Shown here piece by piece: positions 49,593-58,231 of a DNA stretch of 64,000 nucleotides (the stretch's first letter is position 1; each line of letters starts with the position of its first letter). Under the pieces are notes generated by a model. The model saw nothing but the letters and a program-made list of their open reading frames with translations. It had not been told where the DNA came from and did no database searches. The translations under genes and the position numbers were made by a program. Source of the DNA: Oscillospiraceae bacterium. GTDB lineage: Bacteria; Bacillota; Clostridia; Oscillospirales; Oscillospiraceae. Location of the stretch: contig SVLI01000004.1 of the NCBI GenBank assembly GCA_015068035.1, positions 1 through 64,000 on the forward strand, written 5' to 3'.

Positions 49593-50574
49593 GGCGTCTC
49601 ACCTCCGAAAACCGCCAGCAGCTTACGAAATGCCCATCCGAAAGATCGGTCTCCGGCGGAGCGGCGGCTTTGCACGCCTCGGTGCAGTATGGGCAGCGCG
49701 GATGAAAGACGCAGCCCGTGGGCGGATTCATCGGATCCACAGCCGTGCCCTCAATCGCCGTGAGCCGCTCGTTTGTGAGCAGGTCCGCCTTCGGGATGGC
49801 GCGCATGAGCCCCAACGTGTAGGGATGCGCGGTGTTATAGAACACATCGTCAACCGTGCCGCGCTCCATCACTCTGCCGCCGTACATCACCGTCACACGG
49901 TCGCACAGCTCCGCGACGATGCCGAAATTGTGGGTGATGAACAGCACGCTCATGCCCATATCGTCTTTCATTTTCTTCAGGAGCTGCAAAATCTGATCCT
50001 GAATCGTCACATCCAGCGCGGTCGTCGGCTCGTCCGCAATCAGAAGCTCGGGCCGGCAGAGCAGCGCGATTGCGATCATCACACGCTGCCGCATTCCGCC
50101 CGAAAGTTCGAAGGGATAGCGGCTCATCATGTTCTCCGCGTCGTGGATTCCGACGTTTTTGAGCATTTCAACCGAGGCGGCGCGCGCCTGCGCCGTCGTC
50201 ACGTTTTCATGCGCCTTGATGGTCTCAATCAGCTGCTTCCCGATCGTGAACACGGGGTCGAGGCACTGCATCGGATCCTGAAATATCATGCTGATGCGGC
50301 TGCCGCGGAAACGCTCCAGTTCCCGGGCCTTCAGCTGCAATATATCCGTCCCGTCAAAGACAAGGCTGCCGCCATCTATTTTTCCGGGCTTTTTCAAAAG
50401 CCGCATCACCGAATAGGCAACTGTGCTCTTGCCGCTGCCGGATTCGCCGACAACGCCCATCACTTCGCCCTTGCAAACATCAAAGTTCACGCGGTTCACC
50501 GCGCGCACCACGCCGCGCTGCGTCGGGAAAACGACAGAAAGGTCCTGAACGTCAAGAAGAATATCGTCCTGCAT
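49585..50574 (-). CDS. Oligopeptide-type ABC transporter ATP-binding protein (OppD)
   Basis: First ATPase of the second transporter, 329 residues. Walker [10 protein letters not shown], signature LSGGMRQR and Walker [13 protein letters not shown] are present. The tail has [14 protein letters not shown], the cysteine cluster that the OppD of the first operon lacks. The start ATG 50574 (MQDDILLD) is chosen because it follows a purine-rich GAGAGGGGG box; the frame is open six codons further. Confidence 0.92.
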   Translation of the reverse strand: MQDDILLDVQDLSVVFPTQRGVVRAVNRVNFDVCKGEVMGVVGESGSGKSTVAYSVMRLLKKPGKIDGGSLVFDGTDILQLKARELERFRGSRISMIFQDPMQCLDPVFTIGKQLIETIKAHENVTTAQARAASVEMLKNVGIHDAENMMSRYPFELSGGMRQRVMIAIALLCRPELLIADEPTTALDVTIQDQILQLLKKMKDDMGMSVLFITHNFGIVAELCDRVTVMYGGRVMERGTVDDVFYNTAHPYTLGLMRAIPKADLLTNERLTAIEGTAVDPMNPPTGCVFHPRCPYCTEACKAAAPPETDLSDGHFVSCWRFSEVRRHD

Positions 50575-50588
50575 CCGAAGACCCCCTC

Positions 50589-51467
50589 TCACAGATGATT
50601 TGCATTCGGGTCAAGCGCATCGCGCAGACCGTTGCCGATCAGGTTCAGGCACAGGACCATCACAATGATCGTCAGCCCGGGCGCAAGCGATACCCATGTG
50701 ACATTGCGGAAGAAATTGAAGCCACCCTGAACAAGCCGGCCCCATTCCGGCGTCGGCGGATTGACGCCGATGCCCAGATAGCCGACAATCGTGCAGAGCG
50801 TAAAGGATTCCGCCGCCGTGTTGGAAAGCTGCACGATCAGCGGCGAGAGCACGTTGCGAAGCACGTGGCGCCGGATGATCCCGAAATTGCGCACACCGAG
50901 GGCGCGCGCAGCCTCAATGTATTCGCTGCTCATAATCTCCATCACGGAGGCGCGCAGCACCTTGATAAACGGTGGGAGGAAGGACAGCGCCATCGCATAC
51001 CGGAAATATCCCTGACCCCAGCCCAAAGCGCATTCGATCACCGTGATGAGCAAAATGGTCGGAATCGCGGCAAGCGCATCTGTGATGCGCATGACGATCA
51101 TGTCAAATACGCCGCCGAAATAGCCGGAAAGGATGCCCAAAACCGTTCCAATCACCGCAGCATAGAGCACGGCGCTGAACGCAAGGCGCAGCGTCACCCG
51201 GCCGCCGTGAAGCATTCTGGCCAGAAAATCTCTTCCCATGGAATCCATGCCCATCGGATGTCCGGGCACCGGCCCACTTTTGACCAGATCCACATGGATC
51301 TTCGTCGGACTCTGCGTATAGAAAATGGGCATGATCAGGCAACAAAGCACGATGCTGATGAGCACCACCGCACTCACGACCGCCGGAATGTCCTTCATAA
51401 ACCTGCGAAACGCATCATGTCTTGGGTTTTTGCTTGCCGCCGCCAGGGCGGCTCTGCTCGTTTTCAC
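50589..51467 (-). CDS. ABC transporter permease, OppC type
   Basis: A 292-residue permease with the OppC arrangement: soluble N-terminus, first helix near residue 28, then MGMDSMGRDFLARML (the family's GTDxLGRDxxSR region) and five further helices. The EAA loop is EAARALGVRNFGIIRRHV. It starts at GTG 51467, overlapping the OppB stop by 4 nt. Confidence 0.92.
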   Translation of the reverse strand: MKTSRAALAAASKNPRHDAFRRFMKDIPAVVSAVVLISIVLCCLIMPIFYTQSPTKIHVDLVKSGPVPGHPMGMDSMGRDFLARMLHGGRVTLRLAFSAVLYAAVIGTVLGILSGYFGGVFDMIVMRITDALAAIPTILLITVIECALGWGQGYFRYAMALSFLPPFIKVLRASVMEIMSSEYIEAARALGVRNFGIIRRHVLRNVLSPLIVQLSNTAAESFTLCTIVGYLGIGVNPPTPEWGRLVQGGFNFFRNVTWVSLAPGLTIIVMVLCLNLIGNGLRDALDPNANHL

Positions 51468-52429
51468 TGCGCAAGCCCCCCTTTCGCGGATTTGCCAGCT
51501 CTGCCTTTGCGCTTATACTGCGCCCGCATCTGCGGACTGACCGCCATATAACAAAAATCCGTTACAATGGTAATCAGGCAGATGACGGCAGCAAGGAAGA
51601 GCACGCAGCCCAGCAGCATATGGGGGTTGCGGTTCGAAACCGCCTGGATAACAAGCCGTCCGATTCCGGGAATCGTGAAGAAGTTTTCCACGATCAGCGT
51701 GCTGCACAGAACACTGATCGCCACGTTATTGAGCACGGACGTGATCGGAATCAGCGCATTTTTCAAAACATGGACAAAAACAATCTTCCACTCCCGGAGG
51801 CCCTTGGCGCGCAGCGTTGTGACATACTGCTTGTTCAGAATCTCCAGCACGGCCGAGCGCGTCATCCGCGTTGTGATGGCAACACCGCCGCCGCAGAGCA
51901 CAAGCGTCGGCATGATGTAGTGCTTCCAGCTGGACAGACCGGTGGCCGGCAGAATTTTCAGCTCCATAAAGAAAAGCAGACACAGCAGCAACGCCAGACA
52001 AAACGACGGGATCGACGAGAGCAAAAGTGTCAGGAAAGAGAGAATCCTGTCCACCGTGCCGTTATGCCGGTACGCGCAGTAGATCCCCGCCGGTATGCCA
52101 ATGATGAAGGAGACAAGAAAACCGAGCAGCGCTAAAAGCAGCGTGGTCTTCATGCGCGGAATGAGCATCTCGTCCAGATCAATGCCGCTGGAACGCCCGA
52201 AAGTTCCCTTCGTGACCAGATCATATATGTAACGGACAAATTTGGTGATCGCGTTCTCCCCCGCGTTGATGCGGATAAAGAACTGATCCAGCGAATCCCC
52301 GTCTGCGAATGCGCGGATTTCATCTGTATTCGTTCCGGTGAGATTATACACAAGCAAAAACACGACCAGCATAACGAGCAGCAGCGTCGGGATCAGCAGC
52401 AACAGTCGCTTGAGAAAATATTTAGCCAA
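51464..52429 (-). CDS. ABC transporter permease, OppB type
   Basis: A 321-residue permease, first gene of the second operon. First helix LLLIPTLLLVMLVVFLLVY, a long external loop, then five helices; the EAA loop is TLRAKGLREWKIVFVHVLKN. The start is TTG 52429 behind AAGGGGG. The external loop (about residues 30-95) lacks the canonical GDP motif region seen in many OppB proteins and reads ADGDSLDQFFIRINAG instead. No substrate-binding gene accompanies the operon in this window. Promoter at 52490-52518. Confidence 0.9.
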   Translation of the reverse strand: MAKYFLKRLLLLIPTLLLVMLVVFLLVYNLTGTNTDEIRAFADGDSLDQFFIRINAGENAITKFVRYIYDLVTKGTFGRSSGIDLDEMLIPRMKTTLLLALLGFLVSFIIGIPAGIYCAYRHNGTVDRILSFLTLLLSSIPSFCLALLLCLLFFMELKILPATGLSSWKHYIMPTLVLCGGGVAITTRMTRSAVLEILNKQYVTTLRAKGLREWKIVFVHVLKNALIPITSVLNNVAISVLCSTLIVENFFTIPGIGRLVIQAVSNRNPHMLLGCVLFLAAVICLITIVTDFCYMAVSPQMRAQYKRKGRAGKSAKGGLAQ

Positions 52430-52489
52430 AGTAATGACTGCCCCCTTCGAGCGGATAAATGGTGCAAACAGGCAAATCTTTATTTAGTT

Positions 52490-52518
52490 AGTATAGCAAC
52501 AGTATCTGCAAAAGTAAA
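52490..52518 (-). promoter_or_regulatory. Promoter of the second Opp operon
   Basis: On the minus strand TTTACT (52518-52513), 17 bp, TATACT (52495-52490). Divergent from the flavoprotein promoter 62 bp away. Confidence 0.5.
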
Positions 52519-52579
52519 GCATATGCGCATAAAAACCGGTGTAAATATCTTATATCGTCCGGATTTGCGCCGACACCGC

Positions 52580-52608
52580 TTGCGTAGCACTTTTCCATAT
52601 GCTATACT
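52580..52608 (+). promoter_or_regulatory. Promoter of the flavoprotein gene
   Basis: TTGCGT (52580-52585), 17 bp, TATACT (52603-52608). A GCCGCCGG/CCGGCGGC hairpin follows in the leader at about 52625-52644. Confidence 0.5.
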
Positions 52609-52688
52609 TTATTCATTATCGGACGCCGCCGGAATACCGGCGGCTGTCAAAAAATCATCTAAACCGAGAACAGGAAAGGAAGATCGCT

Positions 52689-54680
52689 ATGGGTTCCAAG
52701 TATTCACACGTGTTCTCGCCGATCCGCATCCGGGGCGTGGATTTCAAAAACCGGATCGAATTGGCTCCGCCTTCTCTAAACCTCTGCAGCCCGGACCATC
52801 TTGTAACAGATGCTTTTGTGGACTGCAACCGCAGCTTTGCTTACGGCGGCGCTGCCATCCTCACCGTCGGCAACGTGATGATCGACATTGCCGAGTGCAT
52901 GAATGAAGAGCTGCAGCTCGACATGAGCAGCGATGACTGCATCCTCCCGCTGAGCAAATTTGCCCTGATGTGCGAGGGTTACGGCGCTCACGCATCGCTG
53001 GAAATCAACCACGGCGGTAAGGACAGCCAGGTGTACCGCACCGGCAGGCCCGCCTATGCCCCCTCATCCTACTACTCCTCCTGGGAGCTGATGAGCGCGA
53101 AGAGGGACGGCCGCGAGCCGATGAAAACCATTGAGATGAGCATCGACAAGATCCATGAGACCGTGGAAAAATACGCACAGGCTACGCTGCGCGCCAAGAA
53201 AGCCGGCATGCGCATGGCCATGATCCACTGCGGCCACGGCAACCTCATCAGCCAGTTCTCCAGCCCCCTGTATAACTTCCGCACCGACGAATACGGCGGC
53301 AGTCTGGAAAACCGTGCCCGCTTCACCATTGAAGTGCTCGACCGCGTGCGTGAGCTCTGCGGCGAGGATTTCGTCATCGAAGCGCGCATCTCTGCCGACG
53401 AGATCAAGCCCGGCGGCATGCCCTATGAAGAGACACTCAAGTACATCGCGCTCATTCAGGACAAGATTGACATTCTGCACGTTTCCGCCGGCATCCACGG
53501 TGAATTTGAGTATATGAAGTACTGGTGGCAGAATTACATGATGGACCGCGAGTATAACGTCCACTATGCCGCCAGTATCAAAAAAGAATTCCCCAACCTG
53601 CTCATCAACACCGTCGGCTCCATCATGAGCCTCGACCGTGCGGAGGAGATCATCGCCAGCGGCAAGGCGGACTTTGTTTCCATGTGCCGTCCCCTTTTGG
53701 CCGATCCGGATATGCCCCGGAAGTACGCTGAAGGCCGCGAGGACGATCACCGTCCCTGCCTGCGCTGCCAGTGCTGCGCGCCCGGTGAGCACCGCAGCAT
53801 CTCCTGCGCCGTGAACCCCTTCCTGGGCAAAGAGCGTGAGTTCCCGCTCGGCAAGGTGCGCAAGGCCGATGAGAAAAAGCGTTATGCCGTCGTCGGCGGA
53901 GGCCCCGGCGGAATCACCGCCGCGCAGATCCTCTGTGACAGAGGGCATGACGTAACGCTCTATGAGAAGAGCGGACGTCTGGGCGGCGCGCTCTACTACG
54001 GCTCCCTGCCCAGCTTTAAACAGGACCTGGCTGACTACATCAAGTATCTCAACCGTCAGGCCGAAAAGTGCGGCGCGAAGATCCTGCTCAACACCGAAGC
54101 CACCCGCGAGATGCTGGAAAAGGAGAACTATGACGGCGTCATCGTCGCCATCGGCGCAGAGCCGGTGTTCCCGAACGTTCCGGGCATTGACCGTCCCAAC
54201 GTCTTTTGGGCGCCCGAGGTGGACGCCGGCGAGAAGCCCTGCGGACAGAAAGTTGTCATCGTCGGCGGCGGCGCGGTCGGTCTGGAGGCCGCCATTGATC
54301 TGAAGCGGGCCGGCAAGGATGTGACGGTCATCGAAATGCTTGACAGCTATGCCGGATTGTATTCGTCCGCGCGCGCAGTCGCTTCCGAGCTCATCAGCCT
54401 GATCGGCGAGTTGAAGCTGGATGTTCGCCTTGGCCAGAAACTTGCGGAAGTCACAGAGGACGGTGTGATCTGCGAGGACGTGAAAACCGGCGAAAAGCAG
54501 AGCATCCCGGCTGACACCGTGTTGCTTGCCATCGGCATGAAGTCCCGTTGGGCGGAGGCCGACGAGCTGCGCAGAGCCTGCCCGGAGACCAGCTCCTTCC
54601 TGATCGGTGACTGCCTCTATGTCGGCAAAAACGTCATGTCCGCAACCGACGGCGCGCTCAACGCCGCGGGATACATGTAA
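52689..54680 (+). CDS. NADH:flavin oxidoreductase, 2-enoate reductase/BaiCD-like
   Basis: A 663-residue three-part flavoprotein. Residues 1-345 are an old-yellow-enzyme FMN barrel (FSPIRIRGVDFKNRIELAP, HCGHGNLISQFSSPLYNFR, DEYGGSLENRARF). A cysteine cluster for a 4Fe-4S centre follows (CLRCQCCAPG, SCAVNPFLG). The rest is an FAD/NADH module with Rossmann motifs VVGGGPGGITAA and VIVGGGAVGLEAA. Such enzymes of anaerobes reduce activated C=C bonds of enoates, bile-acid intermediates or dienoyl-CoA; the substrate here is unknown. The active-site tyrosine region of classic OYE reads HGNLISQF, as in the 2-enoate reductase group. Start ATG 52689 follows AAAGGAAG. Divergent from the peptide transporter. 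Confidence 0.9.
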   Translation: MGSKYSHVFSPIRIRGVDFKNRIELAPPSLNLCSPDHLVTDAFVDCNRSFAYGGAAILTVGNVMIDIAECMNEELQLDMSSDDCILPLSKFALMCEGYGAHASLEINHGGKDSQVYRTGRPAYAPSSYYSSWELMSAKRDGREPMKTIEMSIDKIHETVEKYAQATLRAKKAGMRMAMIHCGHGNLISQFSSPLYNFRTDEYGGSLENRARFTIEVLDRVRELCGEDFVIEARISADEIKPGGMPYEETLKYIALIQDKIDILHVSAGIHGEFEYMKYWWQNYMMDREYNVHYAASIKKEFPNLLINTVGSIMSLDRAEEIIASGKADFVSMCRPLLADPDMPRKYAEGREDDHRPCLRCQCCAPGEHRSISCAVNPFLGKEREFPLGKVRKADEKKRYAVVGGGPGGITAAQILCDRGHDVTLYEKSGRLGGALYYGSLPSFKQDLADYIKYLNRQAEKCGAKILLNTEATREMLEKENYDGVIVAIGAEPVFPNVPGIDRPNVFWAPEVDAGEKPCGQKVVIVGGGAVGLEAAIDLKRAGKDVTVIEMLDSYAGLYSSARAVASELISLIGELKLDVRLGQKLAEVTEDGVICEDVKTGEKQSIPADTVLLAIGMKSRWAEADELRRACPETSSFLIGDCLYVGKNVMSATDGALNAAGYM

Positions 54681-54714
54681 GCATAGACCTTCCCCGTAAA
54701 CATATCTTTTACAG

Positions 54715-54750
54715 ACCGGCCTCCCCGCTTGCTGGGGAGGCCGGTTTCTT
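54715..54750 (+). terminator. Terminator after the flavoprotein gene
   Basis: ACCGGCCTCCCC (54715-54726) pairs with GGGGAGGCCGGT (54734-54745), followed by TTCTT. Confidence 0.85.
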
Positions 54751-54808
54751 CATACACAGGAAATGTGTTTGCCGTGCGCATACCAAGCGTTTCTTTTCTT
54801 CGTAGCCG

Positions 54809-54837
54809 TTGAAATTTCCAAAGCAACGTGGTATCCT
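54809..54837 (+). promoter_or_regulatory. Promoter of the CapA-like gene
   Basis: TTGAAA (54809-54814), 17 bp, TATCCT (54832-54837), about 80 bp before the start codon. Confidence 0.5.
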
Positions 54838-54916
54838 GTGCTTGGTTTATCCGACAAAAGCGGACACAAACCGTCCATTCATTCCAAAATTCGACTGTGT
54901 TTTCAAGGAGTTTGCC

Positions 54917-56254
54917 ATGCACTTGTGGAAGAATAAACTTTTCTCCGTTCTCATACTCTCGGCCGTAATTCTCGGCGCTGCCCTTCTCTTCAGCGCTTGT
55001 TCAAAAGCGCCGCCTTTGCCGTCGGAGCAGACTCCGGCCGTCACACAGACGCCGCAGCCTACACCAACCCCAACGCCCACACCCGAACCGACACCGACGC
55101 CCGAACCCACGCCGGAGCCCACGCCCGAGCCCGTTCCGGAATATTTTACGTTCTCCTTTGTCGGCGACTGCACGCTGGCGGACAGCCAGTACAGCAGAGG
55201 CTATCCCTACGGTTTCGGCGGAACCGTAGGAAGCGACTTTGCCTATCCGTTTTCCGCAACCGCACAGTATTTTGCCGATGATTACATGAGCCTTGCGAAT
55301 CTGGAAAACACTTTCACCACCAGCAACACCGGCAGCGGCGCGACCTTCATGTTCAAATCGGACCCCGAAAACGCGCAGATTCTCTGCGAGGGCAACATTG
55401 AATTTGTGACGCTTGCCAACAACCACAGCGGTGACTATCTTGCGCAGGGTTTGGCGGACACCAAGGCCGCGCTCGACGCGAAAGGCATCTTCTGGGCCGA
55501 AAATCTGGGCAGCTGCATCTATCAGTCGGGCAACGGCCCGACCGTCGGCGTCTATGCCGCACTGTATCCGAATGTAGCCAATGTGCAGGCGGGCGTTGCG
55601 GCGCTGAAGGAACAGGGCGTTGACATCATCATTTGCGCGCTGCACTGGGGCCTCGAGGGGAAATACCGCCCCTCGACAGATCAGATCGCCGTCGGCCATG
55701 CCGCGATTGACGCAGGCGCTATGATCGTCTACGGCAGCCATCCGCACGTTCTGCAAAAAACGGAAAATTACAACGGCGGCTACATCATGTACTCCCTCGG
55801 CAACTGGTCCTTCGGCGGTAACACCAACCCGCGCGACCGCGACACCGCCATCATTCAGGTCACCGTCATGCGCGATCTGGACGGCACGCTTTCCATCAGT
55901 GACACCGAACTCATCCCCTGTGAGCTTTCCTCCACGCCGGGACGCAATGATTATAAACCCCATCCCTATGCTGAGGGCAGCGCCGAATATAATCGCGCGC
56001 TCAGCAAGCTGGACGGCAGCTTCACCGGAGCCGATCTGGTCGTGGATTACAGCGCGTATCACGAAAAAGAAGAACCCGAAGAAGAGGAAACACCCACACC
56101 GCCGGAGGACGGCGACACCCCCGATACTCCCGATCCGCAGCCCGATCCTGTTCCCGATCCCGGGCCGGCAGATCCTCCCGCAGACCCCGCCCCGGCAGAT
56201 CCACCTTCCGACCCCGCACCTGCCGATCCTCCGGTGGACAGCGGCGCGGAATAA
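54917..56254 (+). CDS. CapA-family lipoprotein (metallophosphatase-like)
   Basis: A 445-residue lipoprotein: lipobox FSAC with Cys28, a (PTPEPTP)n linker to about residue 75, then a PGA_cap/CapA domain. Family motifs are FSFVGDCTLAD (metal-binding Asp), YMSLANLENTF, FVTLANNHSGDY (Asn-His pair), ICALHWGLE and VYGSHPHVLQ (His pair). CapA proteins belong to the calcineurin-like metallophosphatase fold and were first tied to poly-gamma-glutamate capsule. Here no capB/capC genes are near, so a wall or polymer role is only a guess. The C-terminal 60 residues are an acidic Pro/Asp-rich tail (PADPAPADPPSDPAP). The start ATG 54917 follows AAGGAG. Confidence 0.9.
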   Translation: MHLWKNKLFSVLILSAVILGAALLFSACSKAPPLPSEQTPAVTQTPQPTPTPTPTPEPTPTPEPTPEPTPEPVPEYFTFSFVGDCTLADSQYSRGYPYGFGGTVGSDFAYPFSATAQYFADDYMSLANLENTFTTSNTGSGATFMFKSDPENAQILCEGNIEFVTLANNHSGDYLAQGLADTKAALDAKGIFWAENLGSCIYQSGNGPTVGVYAALYPNVANVQAGVAALKEQGVDIIICALHWGLEGKYRPSTDQIAVGHAAIDAGAMIVYGSHPHVLQKTENYNGGYIMYSLGNWSFGGNTNPRDRDTAIIQVTVMRDLDGTLSISDTELIPCELSSTPGRNDYKPHPYAEGSAEYNRALSKLDGSFTGADLVVDYSAYHEKEEPEEEETPTPPEDGDTPDTPDPQPDPVPDPGPADPPADPAPADPPSDPAPADPPVDSGAE

Positions 56255-56282
56255 GCCGTACAACAGGATCTGACAATACATA

Positions 56283-56326
56283 AACCGGCCGCAGAATTTC
56301 TCAATCCTGCGGCCGGTTCTATTTTT
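56283..56326 (+). terminator. Terminator after the CapA-like gene
   Basis: AACCGGCCGCAG (56283-56294) pairs with CTGCGGCCGGTT (56307-56318), followed by CTATTTTTG. Confidence 0.85.
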
Positions 56327-56490
56327 GCATATATGGAAACCATCTTATAAAAATGCTTAATAGCAAGGCTTTTATGTGCATCGCAAGAACTTGCGAAATC
56401 AGAAATTATTTTGAGATTTTATGTTGAAATTTGTTATCGGTTGGAATATTATGGAGTTGTTCTATTTTGGTTCCCGTTCGAGGTTTATTT

Positions 56491-56712
56491 ATGAAAATCA
56501 GCTACAAAAAATTGTGGATTATGCTTATTGAACGCAACATCAGCCCTGTAACACTCCGCAAGGATTTGAACATTGCCACCGGCACGATGACGAAGATGCG
56601 GCGCAACGAAGAAGTGGCACTTTCGGTCCTGCTGCGTATATGCGGGTACTTGGATTGCAATATCGGGGATATATGCGATGCGGTAAGAGATGATGTCGGG
56701 GAGGATGCGTAA
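56491..56712 (+). CDS. XRE-family helix-turn-helix regulator
   Basis: A 73-residue single-domain regulator of the HTH_26 (Cro/CI-like) type: MKISYKKLWIMLIERNI, TLRKDLNIATGTMTKMRRNE (recognition helix) and RICGYLDCNIGDICD. It is one of the very common small regulators of Firmicutes. ATG 56491 follows GAGG. Its stop overlaps the start of the next gene by one base (TAATG), so it probably regulates the zinc-ribbon/SPFH unit. The stretch from 56330 is AT-rich compared with its surroundings. Confidence 0.87.
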   Translation: MKISYKKLWIMLIERNISPVTLRKDLNIATGTMTKMRRNEEVALSVLLRICGYLDCNIGDICDAVRDDVGEDA

Positions 56713-58190
56713 TGGCTTATTGTACATACTGCGGACAACCGCTTAGAGATGGGGCTAACTTTTGCAGAGCATGCGGAACACAAGTTCAGAAAGCCGCTGA
56801 GCCTATTAGAAATACAGCCCAGCCCAATGAGCCTGTCAGAAAAATTATATACAGCGGAGAAATTCACAAATGTCCTTCTTGCGGCATGGTCTTGGAGTCT
56901 TTCTTAGTTGTTTGTCCCTCGTGTGGTTATGAGCTTAGAGGGGCCTCATCATCCAACTCTATCAGGGAGTTTTCCATAAGACTCAATAGTGCTCAGACGC
57001 CAGCGCAAAGATTATATATAATCCAGAATTATCCGGTGCCAAACACGAAGGAAGACATCCTTGAGTTTATGATATTAGCCGCTTCAAATTTCGATGCCAG
57101 ACATTTCGTCTATTATTCCAATTACGAAAGCACTTCAAGCGCTTGGTTATCAAAAATTGAACAATGCTTTCAAAAAGCCTCGCTTGTGTTGGTTGGGGCT
57201 GATCTCGAGCAGATTCAACAGATTTATCGCGGTGTAATGGATGAAATAGCAAGGGAGAGGCAAGCGCAAGCCAAGCTGCTTGAAAAAAAGGAAGAAAACC
57301 GTCCTGCCAAAAGATTCAAGAGAATCATATTCCGCACTATTTTCATCATTTACTGCTTTTTAATCGCTTTGTTTACAGCTGCTGCTTTTGGAGAAAACGA
57401 GGTTGATGCCGGTATTATCGGCATAATTACTGTCGCTTTGACAATTACAGCTCTTTTAATGAGCTATGGCATAATAAAAAAACGCACCAAACACTCTCAT
57501 TCTATCTTAGCAATTGCTGCACTCCTTTTACTTATACCTTTTTGTTTTTTTGCCGCCGGTGATTGGGATATAGATTTGCCCGAAAACTACAAAAAAGATT
57601 TGGAACCCATCATTTGGAGTGATTTTGTTCTCGGCATTCATTTGCCTGAATTGAATAGCTCAAAAGCAAAAGTTTTTACGAACAATAAAGACCAACTAAG
57701 TCTATACTTTTACAAAATTGATGAGTCAACATACAAAAACTATGTTCTTTCCTGTGAAGACTATGGGTTTTCAATTGATACAGAAAAAAGTAAAAGCCGT
57801 TTTTCCGGCTATAACAAACTAGGTTACCATCTAACTTTGGATTATAATTATGATGAAAATAGACGACTAAGTATCAAATTAGAAGATCCTATTAAAAATG
57901 AAACAATTAACTGGCCCAATAATGAATTAACAAAAGATCTCCCCATACCAAAAGCTTTGATCGGCGAGGTTGATTCTGAATCGAGAGATTCTTTCTCCGT
58001 GTATTTGACTAACATAGACAAATCATATTTCAATGAATATATTACTCTCTGCACGAAAAACGGATTTGATGTGGATTACTACAAAGGCGATGATTATTTT
58101 TATGCCTATAATGAAGCAGGATCTTATCTGTCAATTGATTATAAAGGTTTCAACACAATGCTTATCCACATTTATAACTACGATTTATGA
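56712..58190 (+). CDS. Membrane protein with two zinc ribbons and paired C-terminal repeats
   Basis: A 492-residue protein. Residues 4-21 form a zinc ribbon (CTYC, CRAC) and about 54-72 a second (CPSC ... CPSC). A helical cytosolic region follows, then about three helices (205-285: IIFRTIFIIYCFLIALF, AGIIGIITVALTITALL, ILAIAALLLLIPFCFF). The extracytoplasmic part has two similar modules of about 95 residues with the pattern LSLYFYKIDESTYKNYVLSC / FSVYLTNIDKSYFNEYITLC and SGYNKLGYHLTLDYNY / YAYNEAGSYLSIDYKG, resembling DUF6591-type repeats. AT-rich codon use differs from neighbours, suggesting acquisition. Function unknown; the adjacent SPFH protein points to a membrane-stress or cargo-sensing role. 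Confidence 0.83.
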   Translation: MAYCTYCGQPLRDGANFCRACGTQVQKAAEPIRNTAQPNEPVRKIIYSGEIHKCPSCGMVLESFLVVCPSCGYELRGASSSNSIREFSIRLNSAQTPAQRLYIIQNYPVPNTKEDILEFMILAASNFDARHFVYYSNYESTSSAWLSKIEQCFQKASLVLVGADLEQIQQIYRGVMDEIARERQAQAKLLEKKEENRPAKRFKRIIFRTIFIIYCFLIALFTAAAFGENEVDAGIIGIITVALTITALLMSYGIIKKRTKHSHSILAIAALLLLIPFCFFAAGDWDIDLPENYKKDLEPIIWSDFVLGIHLPELNSSKAKVFTNNKDQLSLYFYKIDESTYKNYVLSCEDYGFSIDTEKSKSRFSGYNKLGYHLTLDYNYDENRRLSIKLEDPIKNETINWPNNELTKDLPIPKALIGEVDSESRDSFSVYLTNIDKSYFNEYITLCTKNGFDVDYYKGDDYFYAYNEAGSYLSIDYKGFNTMLIHIYNYDL

Positions 58191-58231
58191 CATTAGATGT
58201 CTTTGTCTTAAACGCTTAGAGGGGGATAATT

